From NCBI GenBank assembly GCA_022511355.1, contig JAFLRS010000096.1:1-6300 (forward strand): 6,300 nt of DNA, written 5' to 3'. Positions 1 through 6,112 of this stretch are shown here, piece by piece. This DNA comes from Alistipes sp. GTDB lineage: Bacteria; Bacteroidota; Bacteroidia; Bacteroidales; Rikenellaceae. The first letter of the stretch is position 1; every line of letters begins with the position of its first letter. Under the pieces are notes generated by a model. That model saw only the letters and a list, made by a program, of their open reading frames with translations, was not told where the DNA came from and ran no database searches. The position numbers and the translations under genes were made by a program.

Positions 1-7
1 AGTGGCT

Positions 8-67
8 TTTTTATTTGTTGCAGGTTCCTGCAAATTTATTTGCACGGGAACTTGCAGCAAATAAAAG
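8..67 (+). repeat. Long imperfect palindrome able to form a ~26-bp hairpin
   Basis: Bases 9..28 pair with 47..66, with T18/G57 and G23/T52 as G-U wobbles in a plus-strand RNA. After a two-base bulge (45..46), 29..34 (TGCAAA) pair with 39..44 (TTTGCA) around the loop TTTA. The outer ends run T-rich on the 5' side and A-rich on the 3' side, the reverse of a terminator, so another role is likely. Nothing is known of the gene to its left. Confidence 0.7.
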
Positions 68-69
68 TT

Positions 70-88
70 AATCGGCAAAGCTGATTTT
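70..88 (+). terminator. Weak terminator-like hairpin for a possible gene entering from the left
   Basis: AATCGGC (70..76) pairs with GCTGATT (80..86), including one G-U pair, around AAA. It is followed by two more T, giving TTTT at 85..88. The stem and U-run are short. It may end a plus-strand transcript that starts outside the window, together with the large palindrome just before it. Confidence 0.3.
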
Positions 89-129
89 CAGATGTTTGTT
101 GTTTTAATGTCCTCCCACAAGGGAAAAAC

Positions 130-167
130 GAGCGATACGAGGCGGCAGCCGAGCATAGCGAAGTTAA
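130..167 (+). repeat. Degenerate intergenic element, copy 1
   Basis: Begins GAGCGATACGAGGCGGC and ends GAGCATAGCGAAGTTAAT. It shares the order GAGC-CGAGG-GCGAAG with the copy at 4284..4315 and GAGCG..ACGA...GAAGT..TAA with 6172..6203. It lies downstream of the terminator at 188..233. The function is unknown; it may be a dispersed non-coding repeat. Confidence 0.4.
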
Positions 168-187
168 TCCCTCGACCACATCCCACC

Positions 188-233
188 AAAAACAAAACAT
201 CATCCCTGCCGGAATATGCAGGGATGATGTTTT
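188..233 (-). terminator. Rho-independent terminator of the dehydrogenase-lipoprotein unit
   Basis: The arms 194..209 and 218..233 are a perfect 16-bp inverted repeat (CATCATCCCTGC core) around an 8-base loop. Read on the minus strand, the stem is followed by GTTTTTGG, giving a U-rich tail. It begins 27 bases after the stop codon of the 844-residue lipoprotein gene. Confidence 0.9.
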
Positions 234-260
234 ACAAATTACAAGGTTAGCGCGCAAAAA

Positions 261-2795
261 TCAGTTCCTCGGATTGAGTACCTCGTCTACCGAATATATG
301 CGCAAACCGTACATTCCATAGGCAATGAATATCTTGCCGCCATGCACCCGAACAAAATTCGAAGACTGCTTCTCTACATCCCCGGGCATAGTGCCGTCCT
401 TCTCCCATCCGTTCGGATAGACAAAGCCCTTGCCCGTATATGCTACATAATTTATCGTATTATAACTCTTGTCCGCATTCTTGTTATCGACGTGGTACAC
501 AGCCAAACCCGTGCCCGTAGCTACATAGATGTATCCGTTGTCATCCACATCCACACAATTTGCAGCAATCTTGCTGCGGCCAGCCATCTCGCCCGAATTC
601 CACTCGAAAACATAGAGTCCGTTGCGTCCGCAGCATACGTAAACGAGGCCGTCCTTCACGAACATTGCATTTTTGCCGTCGAAGGGAACCAGCGAAACGC
701 CCGTCTGACGCTCGTCGAGCTGATTGCCCATACGGTCGTAACGCGTAACCGTAGCATTGTCGGTATTGTGGAGCGCATAGATATAATTTCCGTCGTCGAA
801 GACATATTTGCCGCCGTAATCAGCGGTTTCGCCGTTGATATTCTTATTCGACTGGTTCGAGACATCGGAGAGCGAGAACCAGTTGAGACCGCCCAGAGAA
901 TGACCCGAAATGGTTACCAGATAGCGGTCGTCGATAACCTCCACGCAGTTTGCCGACTTGCCGGTAAGGTTGATGCGGTAGGCATTGGCGCTGTCGAAGG
1001 TCTGACCCACACCCTCGCCGCTCTCGATGAGAGGCACCACGTGCAGCGCGGCTCCCACATTCCAGCTCGTCGAAGCCAGATAGAGATTGTCGCCGTAGAA
1101 CTTCACATGATTGTATTTGTGTTCGGGGTTCCACCACGTGCCCGCAATATAAAGATTGGCGTTGTCGGGATGATAGTTGTCTATCTCCACGATGTCGATA
1201 ATACCGCCCCAATCCTCGTCGCTCTCGACCGACGGACCGCCGTAACCGCTTTCATCCGCACGTTCGGGGTCCATGTTGGTGCCGTGTTCGCGGTTTTTGC
1301 CCGGGAGGTTGGAGTGCCAGCTGATGTACACGTAGTTGCCGTCGAAAGCCAGACCCGTAGCCGAATATTTGTGCTTTGCCGGAGGCAGAATCTCATCCTG
1401 CGAAGGAGGCTGCGTACCCCATGTATAGTTGGCACGGCAGTCGTAGGGGTCTTTGGCATCGAGTACGAAATCGCCGTCGAGATCGGCGGGATTGGCCACC
1501 ACATTGCTGCTGCCGAAATCGGTATTGTAGCCGTCGGAGATGTAGCACTGAGGGTCGTTCACGTTGTCGCCGGCGCCCGAAGCCCAACCGATATAGATTA
1601 CGGGTTCTTCGGTTATCTGTTCCTGTTTTTCGTTCACCCAGCGCTTGCCGAAGACTGCGAGTTTGTTGCCTTCGCCCTCTTTGACGGTGAAGTAGCGGAA
1701 CATACGGTTGCCGAGCTGAGGCATTTCGCCTGCGATGGAGCCCTGAATGAAGATTGCGGAATTACCTTCGGCCTCTACAAAGTGACCGTTGATAAAGACA
1801 TTCTTGCCGGAGTTGTTTCTGTCGGCTTCGCCGCCGATTACCAGCACCGAATTGTTGAGATGGAAGACGCAATGTGCGCCGTTGAAGAAATTCGTGCCGT
1901 CGGTAAACTCCAGCAGATAGTTCACATAGAAGTGGAGTCCGTCGGACTCGTTGCCCATGACGGTGGATTTATGCACTTTGGTGCAGCCGTTGAAGGTCAT
2001 TTCGGTCTTTTTGTTGTCGACCTGCAGTTCGTCGAAGACGACATCGCTGTCGAACAGATAGTTGCCGATTTTCACTTTCGACACGCCGGTAAAGTGAACG
2101 GGGCCGTGAGCTTCGAATTTCACGGAGGAGTCGGGGTTCTGATTCTCGAAGTTTGCGATATCGAGCCAATCGGAGCCGTAGTAGTAGAACTCGGTGAGTT
2201 TGTTCATCATAAAGGCCGAACCGAAGTTCACCGAACAATTGCTCCACACCTTCAGAGCCCAGCCTTCGGTGACGGCGGAGGCGCCTTCGGGCCAATATGT
2301 CGGGAACTGCACATTCTTCACCGGATTGCCGTTCTCATCCTTTTCGAGTACGAATACGCGGCCGTTGATTACGCCCTTGTTGGCATTGCCCTGAAGCCGG
2401 AGTTTGATATCGGATTTGGCGACATAGAGCGTCACTTCGCCGTTCCAGCACGTGGGCCAGAATTCGTCGGCCGAGGTGGCATCGGTGATGAGCCATTCGC
2501 CGCCGTTCTGAGCCTGATTCTGGTCATACTCTCTGACTCCGCGGTCACGCAGTTCCTGAACCGTAGGAGCATTTTCGAGGGGGGGGGTTGCAGCCAGACC
2601 CGCACGCGTCAGCGCGTTGGCGCGGGTTGCCGCCGAATTGGGCAGGTACCGCACGATACGAGACTGGTCGGCGGTGAGTTTCGACAAAACGTCGTTCTTC
2701 ACCGGACCCTTCTCGGTCGCCGTCTCCGGCCCCTCGGTGTAGCAGGATGTCAGAACCGACATCGCAGCCATCATTACAAACAGTTTTTTCATCAT
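261..2795 (-). CDS. Large surface-type lipoprotein: N-terminal beta-rich region, Asp-rich calcium-loop-like linker, C-terminal propeller-like domain
   Basis: This is an 844-residue protein of unknown function. Residues 1-17 form a lipoprotein signal peptide (MMKK, hydrophobic core, LTSC), with Cys18 as the predicted lipid anchor. Residues 19-100 are low-complexity linker, including two Thr-Arg-Ala motifs (Arg58, Arg64). Residues ~100-400 are rich in short alternating strands (for example VHFTGVSKVKIGNYLF and CVFHLNNSVLVIGG), suggesting a beta-helix-like fold. Residues 438-452 (DLDGDFVLDAKDPYD) resemble thrombospondin-type-3 or dockerin-like calcium loops. Residues ~475-840 contain repeated 'DG.YIYVA...GL.VY' strands typical of beta-propellers and match the 542-residue lipoprotein at 4465..6093 block by block. 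Two ATGs stand in tandem (2795 and 2792); I took the first, with a weak AAGAGA upstream. The gene lies 28 bases after the dehydrogenase and so is probably co-transcribed with it. Codons 70-73 contain a C9 run. The reading frame and lipobox are seen directly; the fold is inferred and the ligand is unknown. Confidence 0.88.
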   Translation of the reverse strand: MMKKLFVMMAAMSVLTSCYTEGPETATEKGPVKNDVLSKLTADQSRIVRYLPNSAATRANALTRAGLAATPPLENAPTVQELRDRGVREYDQNQAQNGGEWLITDATSADEFWPTCWNGEVTLYVAKSDIKLRLQGNANKGVINGRVFVLEKDENGNPVKNVQFPTYWPEGASAVTEGWALKVWSNCSVNFGSAFMMNKLTEFYYYGSDWLDIANFENQNPDSSVKFEAHGPVHFTGVSKVKIGNYLFDSDVVFDELQVDNKKTEMTFNGCTKVHKSTVMGNESDGLHFYVNYLLEFTDGTNFFNGAHCVFHLNNSVLVIGGEADRNNSGKNVFINGHFVEAEGNSAIFIQGSIAGEMPQLGNRMFRYFTVKEGEGNKLAVFGKRWVNEKQEQITEEPVIYIGWASGAGDNVNDPQCYISDGYNTDFGSSNVVANPADLDGDFVLDAKDPYDCRANYTWGTQPPSQDEILPPAKHKYSATGLAFDGNYVYISWHSNLPGKNREHGTNMDPERADESGYGGPSVESDEDWGGIIDIVEIDNYHPDNANLYIAGTWWNPEHKYNHVKFYGDNLYLASTSWNVGAALHVVPLIESGEGVGQTFDSANAYRINLTGKSANCVEVIDDRYLVTISGHSLGGLNWFSLSDVSNQSNKNINGETADYGGKYVFDDGNYIYALHNTDNATVTRYDRMGNQLDERQTGVSLVPFDGKNAMFVKDGLVYVCCGRNGLYVFEWNSGEMAGRSKIAANCVDVDDNGYIYVATGTGLAVYHVDNKNADKSYNTINYVAYTGKGFVYPNGWEKDGTMPGDVEKQSSNFVRVHGGKIFIAYGMYGLRIYSVDEVLNPRN
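2579..2587 (-). repeat. C9 homopolymer inside the 844-residue lipoprotein gene
   Basis: Nine consecutive C on the coding strand encode parts of Thr70-Pro71-Pro72-Leu73. Losing one C leads to a TGA at 2432..2434 (about 120 residues). Gaining one leads to a TGA at 2545..2547 (about 83 residues). Such tracts are known slippage sites in contingency genes; whether this one varies is not shown. Confidence 0.85.
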
Positions 2796-2823
2796 TTTTA
2801 TCTCTTATTACCTATTTTCCCTG

Positions 2824-4107
2824 TTATGCGGAGAGGTTTTTCTTCCTCTTCGAAAGCAATCCTTTCACATCGTAAATCATGCCATTCCCGGCCAAACGGC
2901 TCTCGAAATCGAATTCGAGGAAGCAGTCGTGAGCCACGCACAGCATTACGACGTCGTATTCGCCCTCCGGAATCTGCTTTTCGTCGGTGCATATTTCCAC
3001 GCCGTAGGCTCTGCGGGCCAGTTCGGCATCGACCCACGGGTCGTATACCGTCACGTGTTCCGTGTAGGAGCCCATGATGCGCAGAATGTCATTCACGCGG
3101 GTGTTGCGCACATCGGGGCAGTTCTCCTTGAACGTGAATCCCAACAGCAGTACGCGGGCATCGTTCAGAGTTCCGCCGCGAGCCTTCATCTGCCGCACGA
3201 GGTTCTCCACCACGAAATCGGGTTGCGAATTGTTGATGGCGCGGGCGGCGGTCATAAGTTCGGTCTTGACTCCGCGGTCCGAAGCACGCTCTATCAGATA
3301 GTAGGGATCGACACCTATGCAGTGTCCGCCCACCAATCCGGGACGGAACCTCAGAGCGTTCCACTTGGTGTTCATGGCTTCGAGTACCTCGTTCATATCT
3401 ATGTCGAGCGACTGCATTACGCGTGCAATCTCGTTCATGAAGGCTATATTCACGTCGCGCTGGGCATTCTCCACCACTTTGCAGGCTTCGGCCACCCTGA
3501 TGCTCGACGCCTGCCACGTGCGGCCCTCGCCCAACACCGACGCATATACCGAATCGATGTAGCGGGCGGCTTCGGGCGTCGAACCCGACGTAACCTTCAC
3601 CACATTGTCGATGGTGTGTATCTTGTCGCCCGGATTGATGCGTTCGGGCGAGTATCCGACGAAGAAATCGCGATTGAACGAGAGTCCCGAGACCCTCTCC
3701 AGTTCGGTCACGCAAATCTCCTCGGTTATGCCCGGACTGACGGTCGATTCATACACCACGACATCGCCTTTGGAGAGGACTTTGCCCACCTCGCGCGAAG
3801 CGCTCCGCAGATACGAGAAGTCGGGATGGAGTCCGTCATCGACCGGAGTCGGAACCACCACCACGTAGAAATTGCACTCGCGCAACGACTCGATGTCGCT
3901 CGTAAATATAGTGCCGCGCGCAAGCACTTCGGCAATCTCCGCCTCGCTCACATCGCCGCAATGGTCATGACCGGCATTGAGTTCGGCCACGCGCGACGGC
4001 GAAATGTCGAATCCCGTAACTCTGTATCCGCGCGAAAAAAGACAGGCGATGGGGAATCCTGCATACCCCAAACCCACAACTCCTATTTTTGTTTCAGACA
4101 GTAACAC
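2824..4107 (-). CDS. Nucleotide-sugar dehydrogenase, TviB/WbpO-like (UDP-N-acetylhexosamine 6-dehydrogenase)
   Basis: This cytoplasmic enzyme is expected to oxidise C6 of a UDP-N-acetylhexosamine to the uronic acid using two NAD+, supplying capsule, O-antigen or exopolysaccharide synthesis. Numbering from the GTG start gives 427 residues, close to the usual ~420-430. The NAD-binding Rossmann motif GVVGLG is at 9-14, with acidic Asp34 after strand 2. The central part has ESTVSPG (120-126), YSPERINPG (152-160) and KVVEN (Lys210, Asn214). The catalytic cysteine lies in GGHCIGVDPYYL (Cys263, Asp267). The C-terminal domain has GFTFKENCPDVRNTR (323-337) and YDPWVD. FRPGLVGGHCIGVDPYYL and TFKENCPD place it with TviB/WbpO rather than WecC or Ugd, but GlcNAc versus GalNAc specificity cannot be read from sequence. 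I chose GTG at 4107 because AGGA lies 5 bases upstream and family members start about this far before the Rossmann motif. An in-frame TTG at 4125 would add 6 residues (433 in total). The stop lies 28 bases before the lipoprotein start. Confidence 0.93.
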   Translation of the reverse strand: MLLSETKIGVVGLGYAGFPIACLFSRGYRVTGFDISPSRVAELNAGHDHCGDVSEAEIAEVLARGTIFTSDIESLRECNFYVVVVPTPVDDGLHPDFSYLRSASREVGKVLSKGDVVVYESTVSPGITEEICVTELERVSGLSFNRDFFVGYSPERINPGDKIHTIDNVVKVTSGSTPEAARYIDSVYASVLGEGRTWQASSIRVAEACKVVENAQRDVNIAFMNEIARVMQSLDIDMNEVLEAMNTKWNALRFRPGLVGGHCIGVDPYYLIERASDRGVKTELMTAARAINNSQPDFVVENLVRQMKARGGTLNDARVLLLGFTFKENCPDVRNTRVNDILRIMGSYTEHVTVYDPWVDAELARRAYGVEICTDEKQIPEGEYDVVMLCVAHDCFLEFDFESRLAGNGMIYDVKGLLSKRKKNLSA

Positions 4108-4112
4108 TAATA

Positions 4113-4116
4113 TCCT
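4113..4116 (-). promoter_or_regulatory. Shine-Dalgarno-like AGGA that favours the GTG start of the dehydrogenase
   Basis: The minus strand reads AGGA, then TATTA, then GTG (4107..4105). The 5-base spacing is suitable for ribosome binding. The alternative TTG at 4125 has only GCGG further upstream. Shine-Dalgarno sequences carry limited weight in Bacteroidota, so the start choice stays tentative. Confidence 0.45.
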
Positions 4117-4152
4117 GTTATTCAATATATAACCGCATTTGCAGACCGAAGT

Positions 4153-4179
4153 CCGAGCCCTCGTGGCTCCGACGACGGC
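4153..4179 (-). repeat. Degenerate intergenic element, copy 2 (inverted)
   Basis: The minus strand reads GCCGTCGTCGGAGC, then CA, then CGAGGGC, close to the plus-strand sequence at 4277..4300 (GCCGTCGGAGC, then GACTTC, then CGAGGGC). The copy lies in the leader of the dehydrogenase gene and contains a 5-bp hairpin (GAGCC/GGCTC). Confidence 0.4.
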
Positions 4180-4201
4180 ATTGCAATATGCTTATTGTGC
4201 G

Positions 4202-4209
4202 CAAATATA
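4202..4209 (-). promoter_or_regulatory. Candidate -7 promoter box for the dehydrogenase-lipoprotein unit
   Basis: On the minus strand the bases read TATATTTG, an exact TAnnTTTG match. A start near 4195 would give a leader of about 90 bases before the GTG codon, containing the small hairpin at 4155..4169. No -33 element is visible at the usual spacing, so this rests on the -7 match and its position. Confidence 0.5.
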
Positions 4210-4264
4210 ATCATTTATCTCAATACTGACGCATGAAAAAACTACATTTTTTCACTTTTTTTTC

Positions 4265-4315
4265 GCCGTCGGGAGTGCCGTCGGAGCGACTTCCGAGGGC
4301 ATCGAAAAAGCGAAG
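4265..4315 (+). repeat. Degenerate intergenic element, copy 3, with hairpin
   Basis: GCCGTCGG occurs twice (4265..4272 and 4277..4284). The second continues GAGCGACTTCCGAGGGC, ending at 4300, and GCGAAG follows at 4310..4315. Bases 4277..4300 can fold with TCGGA/TCCGA and GCC/GGC arms interrupted by one G-G mismatch. It is flanked by T8 tracts at 4256..4263 and 4323..4330. Confidence 0.4.
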
Positions 4316-4374
4316 AACGGCATTTTTTTTGCGAAAAATGCATTTTTTGAAAAAAAAGAGAACACTCTATCGAA

Positions 4375-4390
4375 TATTTTTGTAGCTTTG
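4375..4390 (+). promoter_or_regulatory. Bacteroidota-type -7 promoter boxes (two in tandem) for the 542-residue lipoprotein gene
   Basis: TATTTTTG (4375..4382) and TAGCTTTG (4383..4390) both fit the TAnnTTTG -7 consensus of the Bacteroidota primary sigma factor. The second is followed by CA, as in many promoters of the phylum. Transcription from it would start near 4396-4398, giving an AT-rich leader of about 67 bases. No good TTTG -33 element is present at 19-21 bases spacing; A/T tracts lie upstream instead. Confidence 0.6.
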
Positions 4391-4464
4391 CAAGTGCATA
4401 TTGTATAATGCCGCAAAAAATTAACAGCAGAAATAAACAATATAAACTATAAAATTTTCAAGTT

Positions 4465-6093
4465 ATGTTCAAATTCAGAGTATCTTCATTTGCGCTGGTT
4501 CTGGCGGCCATGACTCTCGCGTCGTGCGTTCAGGACGATTTGGAGAGAGGGAATTCGACACCCGACAACTCGCTCAAAAATGCAGCAAACAATCTCAAAA
4601 CCGTTCGCCTCGCAGGCTTCGCAGCCAACGACGAGCGCGTAACCTACAATCACGGTACACGCGCCGCTGAAGCAGCCGAACCCGGAAGCCTCGAACTTCT
4701 GGCTACCATCGCCAACCCCTCGAAATCCGACGGCTTCAACTTCACCGCCGACGAAACCGGACGCGTACTCTCGGCTACCTGCGTATACTACAACGAGGAC
4801 AACGACACCTTCTACGTTACCTACCATATGCAGGGCAACAACTACAATTCGACCGTGGAGTCGCCGACCGCAGGCGCAATCCAGACTTTCAAGGTGAGCG
4901 ACGACGGTACCGTAACCCTCGGCAGCGGATTCCGCGCACCCGAACCCGCAACAGAGGATTTCGACTTCAACCACCTCTACTTCGACAACACCGCACAGCG
5001 CGTAATCGCTTCGGGTCACAGAGTGAAGAACGGCAACGAGAAAAATACCAATGCAATTATCGGTATCTTCGACCCCGCTGCAGGCACCTATACCTATGCA
5101 ACCGTCAAAACCGGCGAAAAAGAGTATGACGCAGCAGGCAAATCGCTCGGCTACAAGGATGCAGGCGACGTGAACGCCGTAACCCGCTCCAACGACATTT
5201 ATTACAGCAGCGGCGGCGGCAAATACTACGGCTACCCCACCTACTATGTGGCTACCCGCAAAGGTATGGCCCTGCTCAGCGCAGAGGACGAAACCCTCTT
5301 CCAGACCGTACACAACGAAGACGGTTCGAGCTACTTCGTGGCTACTCCGGGTTCGGCAAAGTTCGTAATCGACAACCCCAGAACCGGTTCGGCTATCGAC
5401 CTCCTCTACCTCTCGGAAGAGCATGAGGGCGACGTTGCATACAACACCTCCAGCGAGGCCCGCATCGCAACCTTCCAGGTTACCTACGGCAAAACCGACG
5501 GTTACATCCTGCTCAACCCCATGACCGAATACGGTTATCACACCTACTACAACTCGACCGAGCTCGACCTCCTCGACTATCCTTGCCAGCAGGTTCTCCC
5601 CGCAGTGGTTACCCCCATCGACGGCAAGAACAACGTTTGGACGACCTGGAACGGCGGCGAGTATTATGCAGCTCTCGGTACCAGCGGTATGTACTACAGA
5701 TTCCATGGCACAACGACCAAAAGACTCCACACCGGCGTAATGACCTTCGGCGAAAACGGCGCAGCGCCCGTGAACTATGTAACCGCCGATGCTTGCGAGC
5801 AGGAGAGCGGTCATGACGGCTTTATCTACATCGCAAACGGAAGCAAGCTCACCATCATCCACCGCGGCACGCTCGACGAGATTACCTCGTATCACGAGCC
5901 GGTACTCGATGCAGAGGGCAATTCCAATCCGTCGTCGGCCAACTACATCAGCGTGAGAAAGGCTCCCGTCAATCCCGACTGGTCGGGTCGTACCCGCTAT
6001 GTTGCAGTGGCATTCGGTCAGGCAGGCGTAAAGATCTTCAAGTTCACCCCCACCACCGGCAAGACCGTTTGGGAGTACTTCGATGAAGAGTAA
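4465..6093 (+). CDS. Propeller-like lipoprotein, shorter homologue of the 844-residue protein
   Basis: This is a 542-residue protein of unknown function. Residues 1-20 are a signal peptide ending in LASC, with Cys21 as the lipid anchor. The following VQDDLE puts acidic residues at +3 and +4, similar to the acidic export signal of surface-exposed Bacteroidota lipoproteins. A linker with GTRAAEA (Arg66) leads into repeated strand-turn-strand blocks from ~100 to 528, for example SATCVYYNEDNDTFYVTY, IDGKNNVWTTW, YYAALGTSGMYYRF, DGFIYIANGSKLTII and RYVAVAFGQAGVKIFKF. These blocks are propeller-like and run parallel to residues ~475-835 of the divergently transcribed lipoprotein. Codon use strongly favours C-ending codons for Asn, Asp, Tyr, Phe and Thr, suggesting high expression. 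The ATG at 4465 is the first after the promoter boxes; no Shine-Dalgarno is visible, as is usual in this phylum. The gene is monocistronic in view, with terminator hairpins directly after its stop. No catalytic motif was recognised; binding or sensing at the surface is inference only. Confidence 0.9.
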   Translation: MFKFRVSSFALVLAAMTLASCVQDDLERGNSTPDNSLKNAANNLKTVRLAGFAANDERVTYNHGTRAAEAAEPGSLELLATIANPSKSDGFNFTADETGRVLSATCVYYNEDNDTFYVTYHMQGNNYNSTVESPTAGAIQTFKVSDDGTVTLGSGFRAPEPATEDFDFNHLYFDNTAQRVIASGHRVKNGNEKNTNAIIGIFDPAAGTYTYATVKTGEKEYDAAGKSLGYKDAGDVNAVTRSNDIYYSSGGGKYYGYPTYYVATRKGMALLSAEDETLFQTVHNEDGSSYFVATPGSAKFVIDNPRTGSAIDLLYLSEEHEGDVAYNTSSEARIATFQVTYGKTDGYILLNPMTEYGYHTYYNSTELDLLDYPCQQVLPAVVTPIDGKNNVWTTWNGGEYYAALGTSGMYYRFHGTTTKRLHTGVMTFGENGAAPVNYVTADACEQESGHDGFIYIANGSKLTIIHRGTLDEITSYHEPVLDAEGNSNPSSANYISVRKAPVNPDWSGRTRYVAVAFGQAGVKIFKFTPTTGKTVWEYFDEE

Positions 6094-6111
6094 TTTTCCG
6101 TGACGGAAAAT
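6093..6111 (+). other. Small hairpin overlapping the stop codon, in front of the terminator
   Basis: ATTTTCCG (6093..6100) pairs with CGGAAAAT (6104..6111) around a TGA loop. It starts at the last base of the TAA stop and is separated by one base from the main terminator stem. It could stabilise the 3' end of the transcript or help termination; this role is inferred. Confidence 0.6.
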
Positions 6112-6112
6112 C

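Larger units (their letters stand above)
4108..4464. other. Divergent intergenic region between the dehydrogenase and the 542-residue lipoprotein gene
   Basis: About 350 bases without a convincing gene. From left to right it holds the dehydrogenase leader with a 5-bp hairpin (GAGCC 4155..4159 with GGCTC 4165..4169), the minus-strand -7 box, and a stretch of A/T tracts (T6 4247..4252, T8 4256..4263, T8 4323..4330, A8 4350..4357). Within that stretch lie a GC-rich insert with a hairpin (4277..4300) and the 14-bp palindrome AAAAATGCATTTTT (4334..4347). Then come the tandem plus-strand -7 boxes and the AT-rich leader of the lipoprotein gene. The A/T tracts could bend DNA or act as promoter upstream elements; this is inferred. 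Confidence 0.7.

Noticed and set aside
8..67. Integron attC site, suggested by the bulged hairpin
   Set aside because: I could not place the conserved core-site pairs at the stem ends, and there is no integrase or gene cassette in view.
36..257. 73-codon minus-strand frame left of the large lipoprotein gene
   Set aside because: It runs through the terminator hairpin and the long palindrome, and its product is Cys/Ser-rich without any motif or start signal.
342..3077. Very long open frame (911 codons) on the plus strand, antisense to the lipoprotein and the end of the dehydrogenase
   Set aside because: It crosses two well-supported genes on the other strand, has no recognisable domain and an Arg/His/Ile/Val-rich composition typical of antisense translation. 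The codon bias of the real genes explains its openness.
4255..4358. Invertible promoter flanked by CTTTTTTTTC and GAAAAAAAAG
   Set aside because: The inverted repeats are essentially homopolymers, no recombinase gene is near, and the segment between them does not contain the -7 boxes.
4252..4440. 62-codon minus-strand frame in the divergent intergenic region
   Set aside because: It covers the A/T tracts and the plus-strand promoter boxes; the Phe/Lys-rich product only reflects T and A runs.
261..6093. SusC/SusD-type polysaccharide utilisation locus
   Set aside because: Neither lipoprotein has SusD features, and no TonB-dependent receptor or glycoside hydrolase is present in the window.
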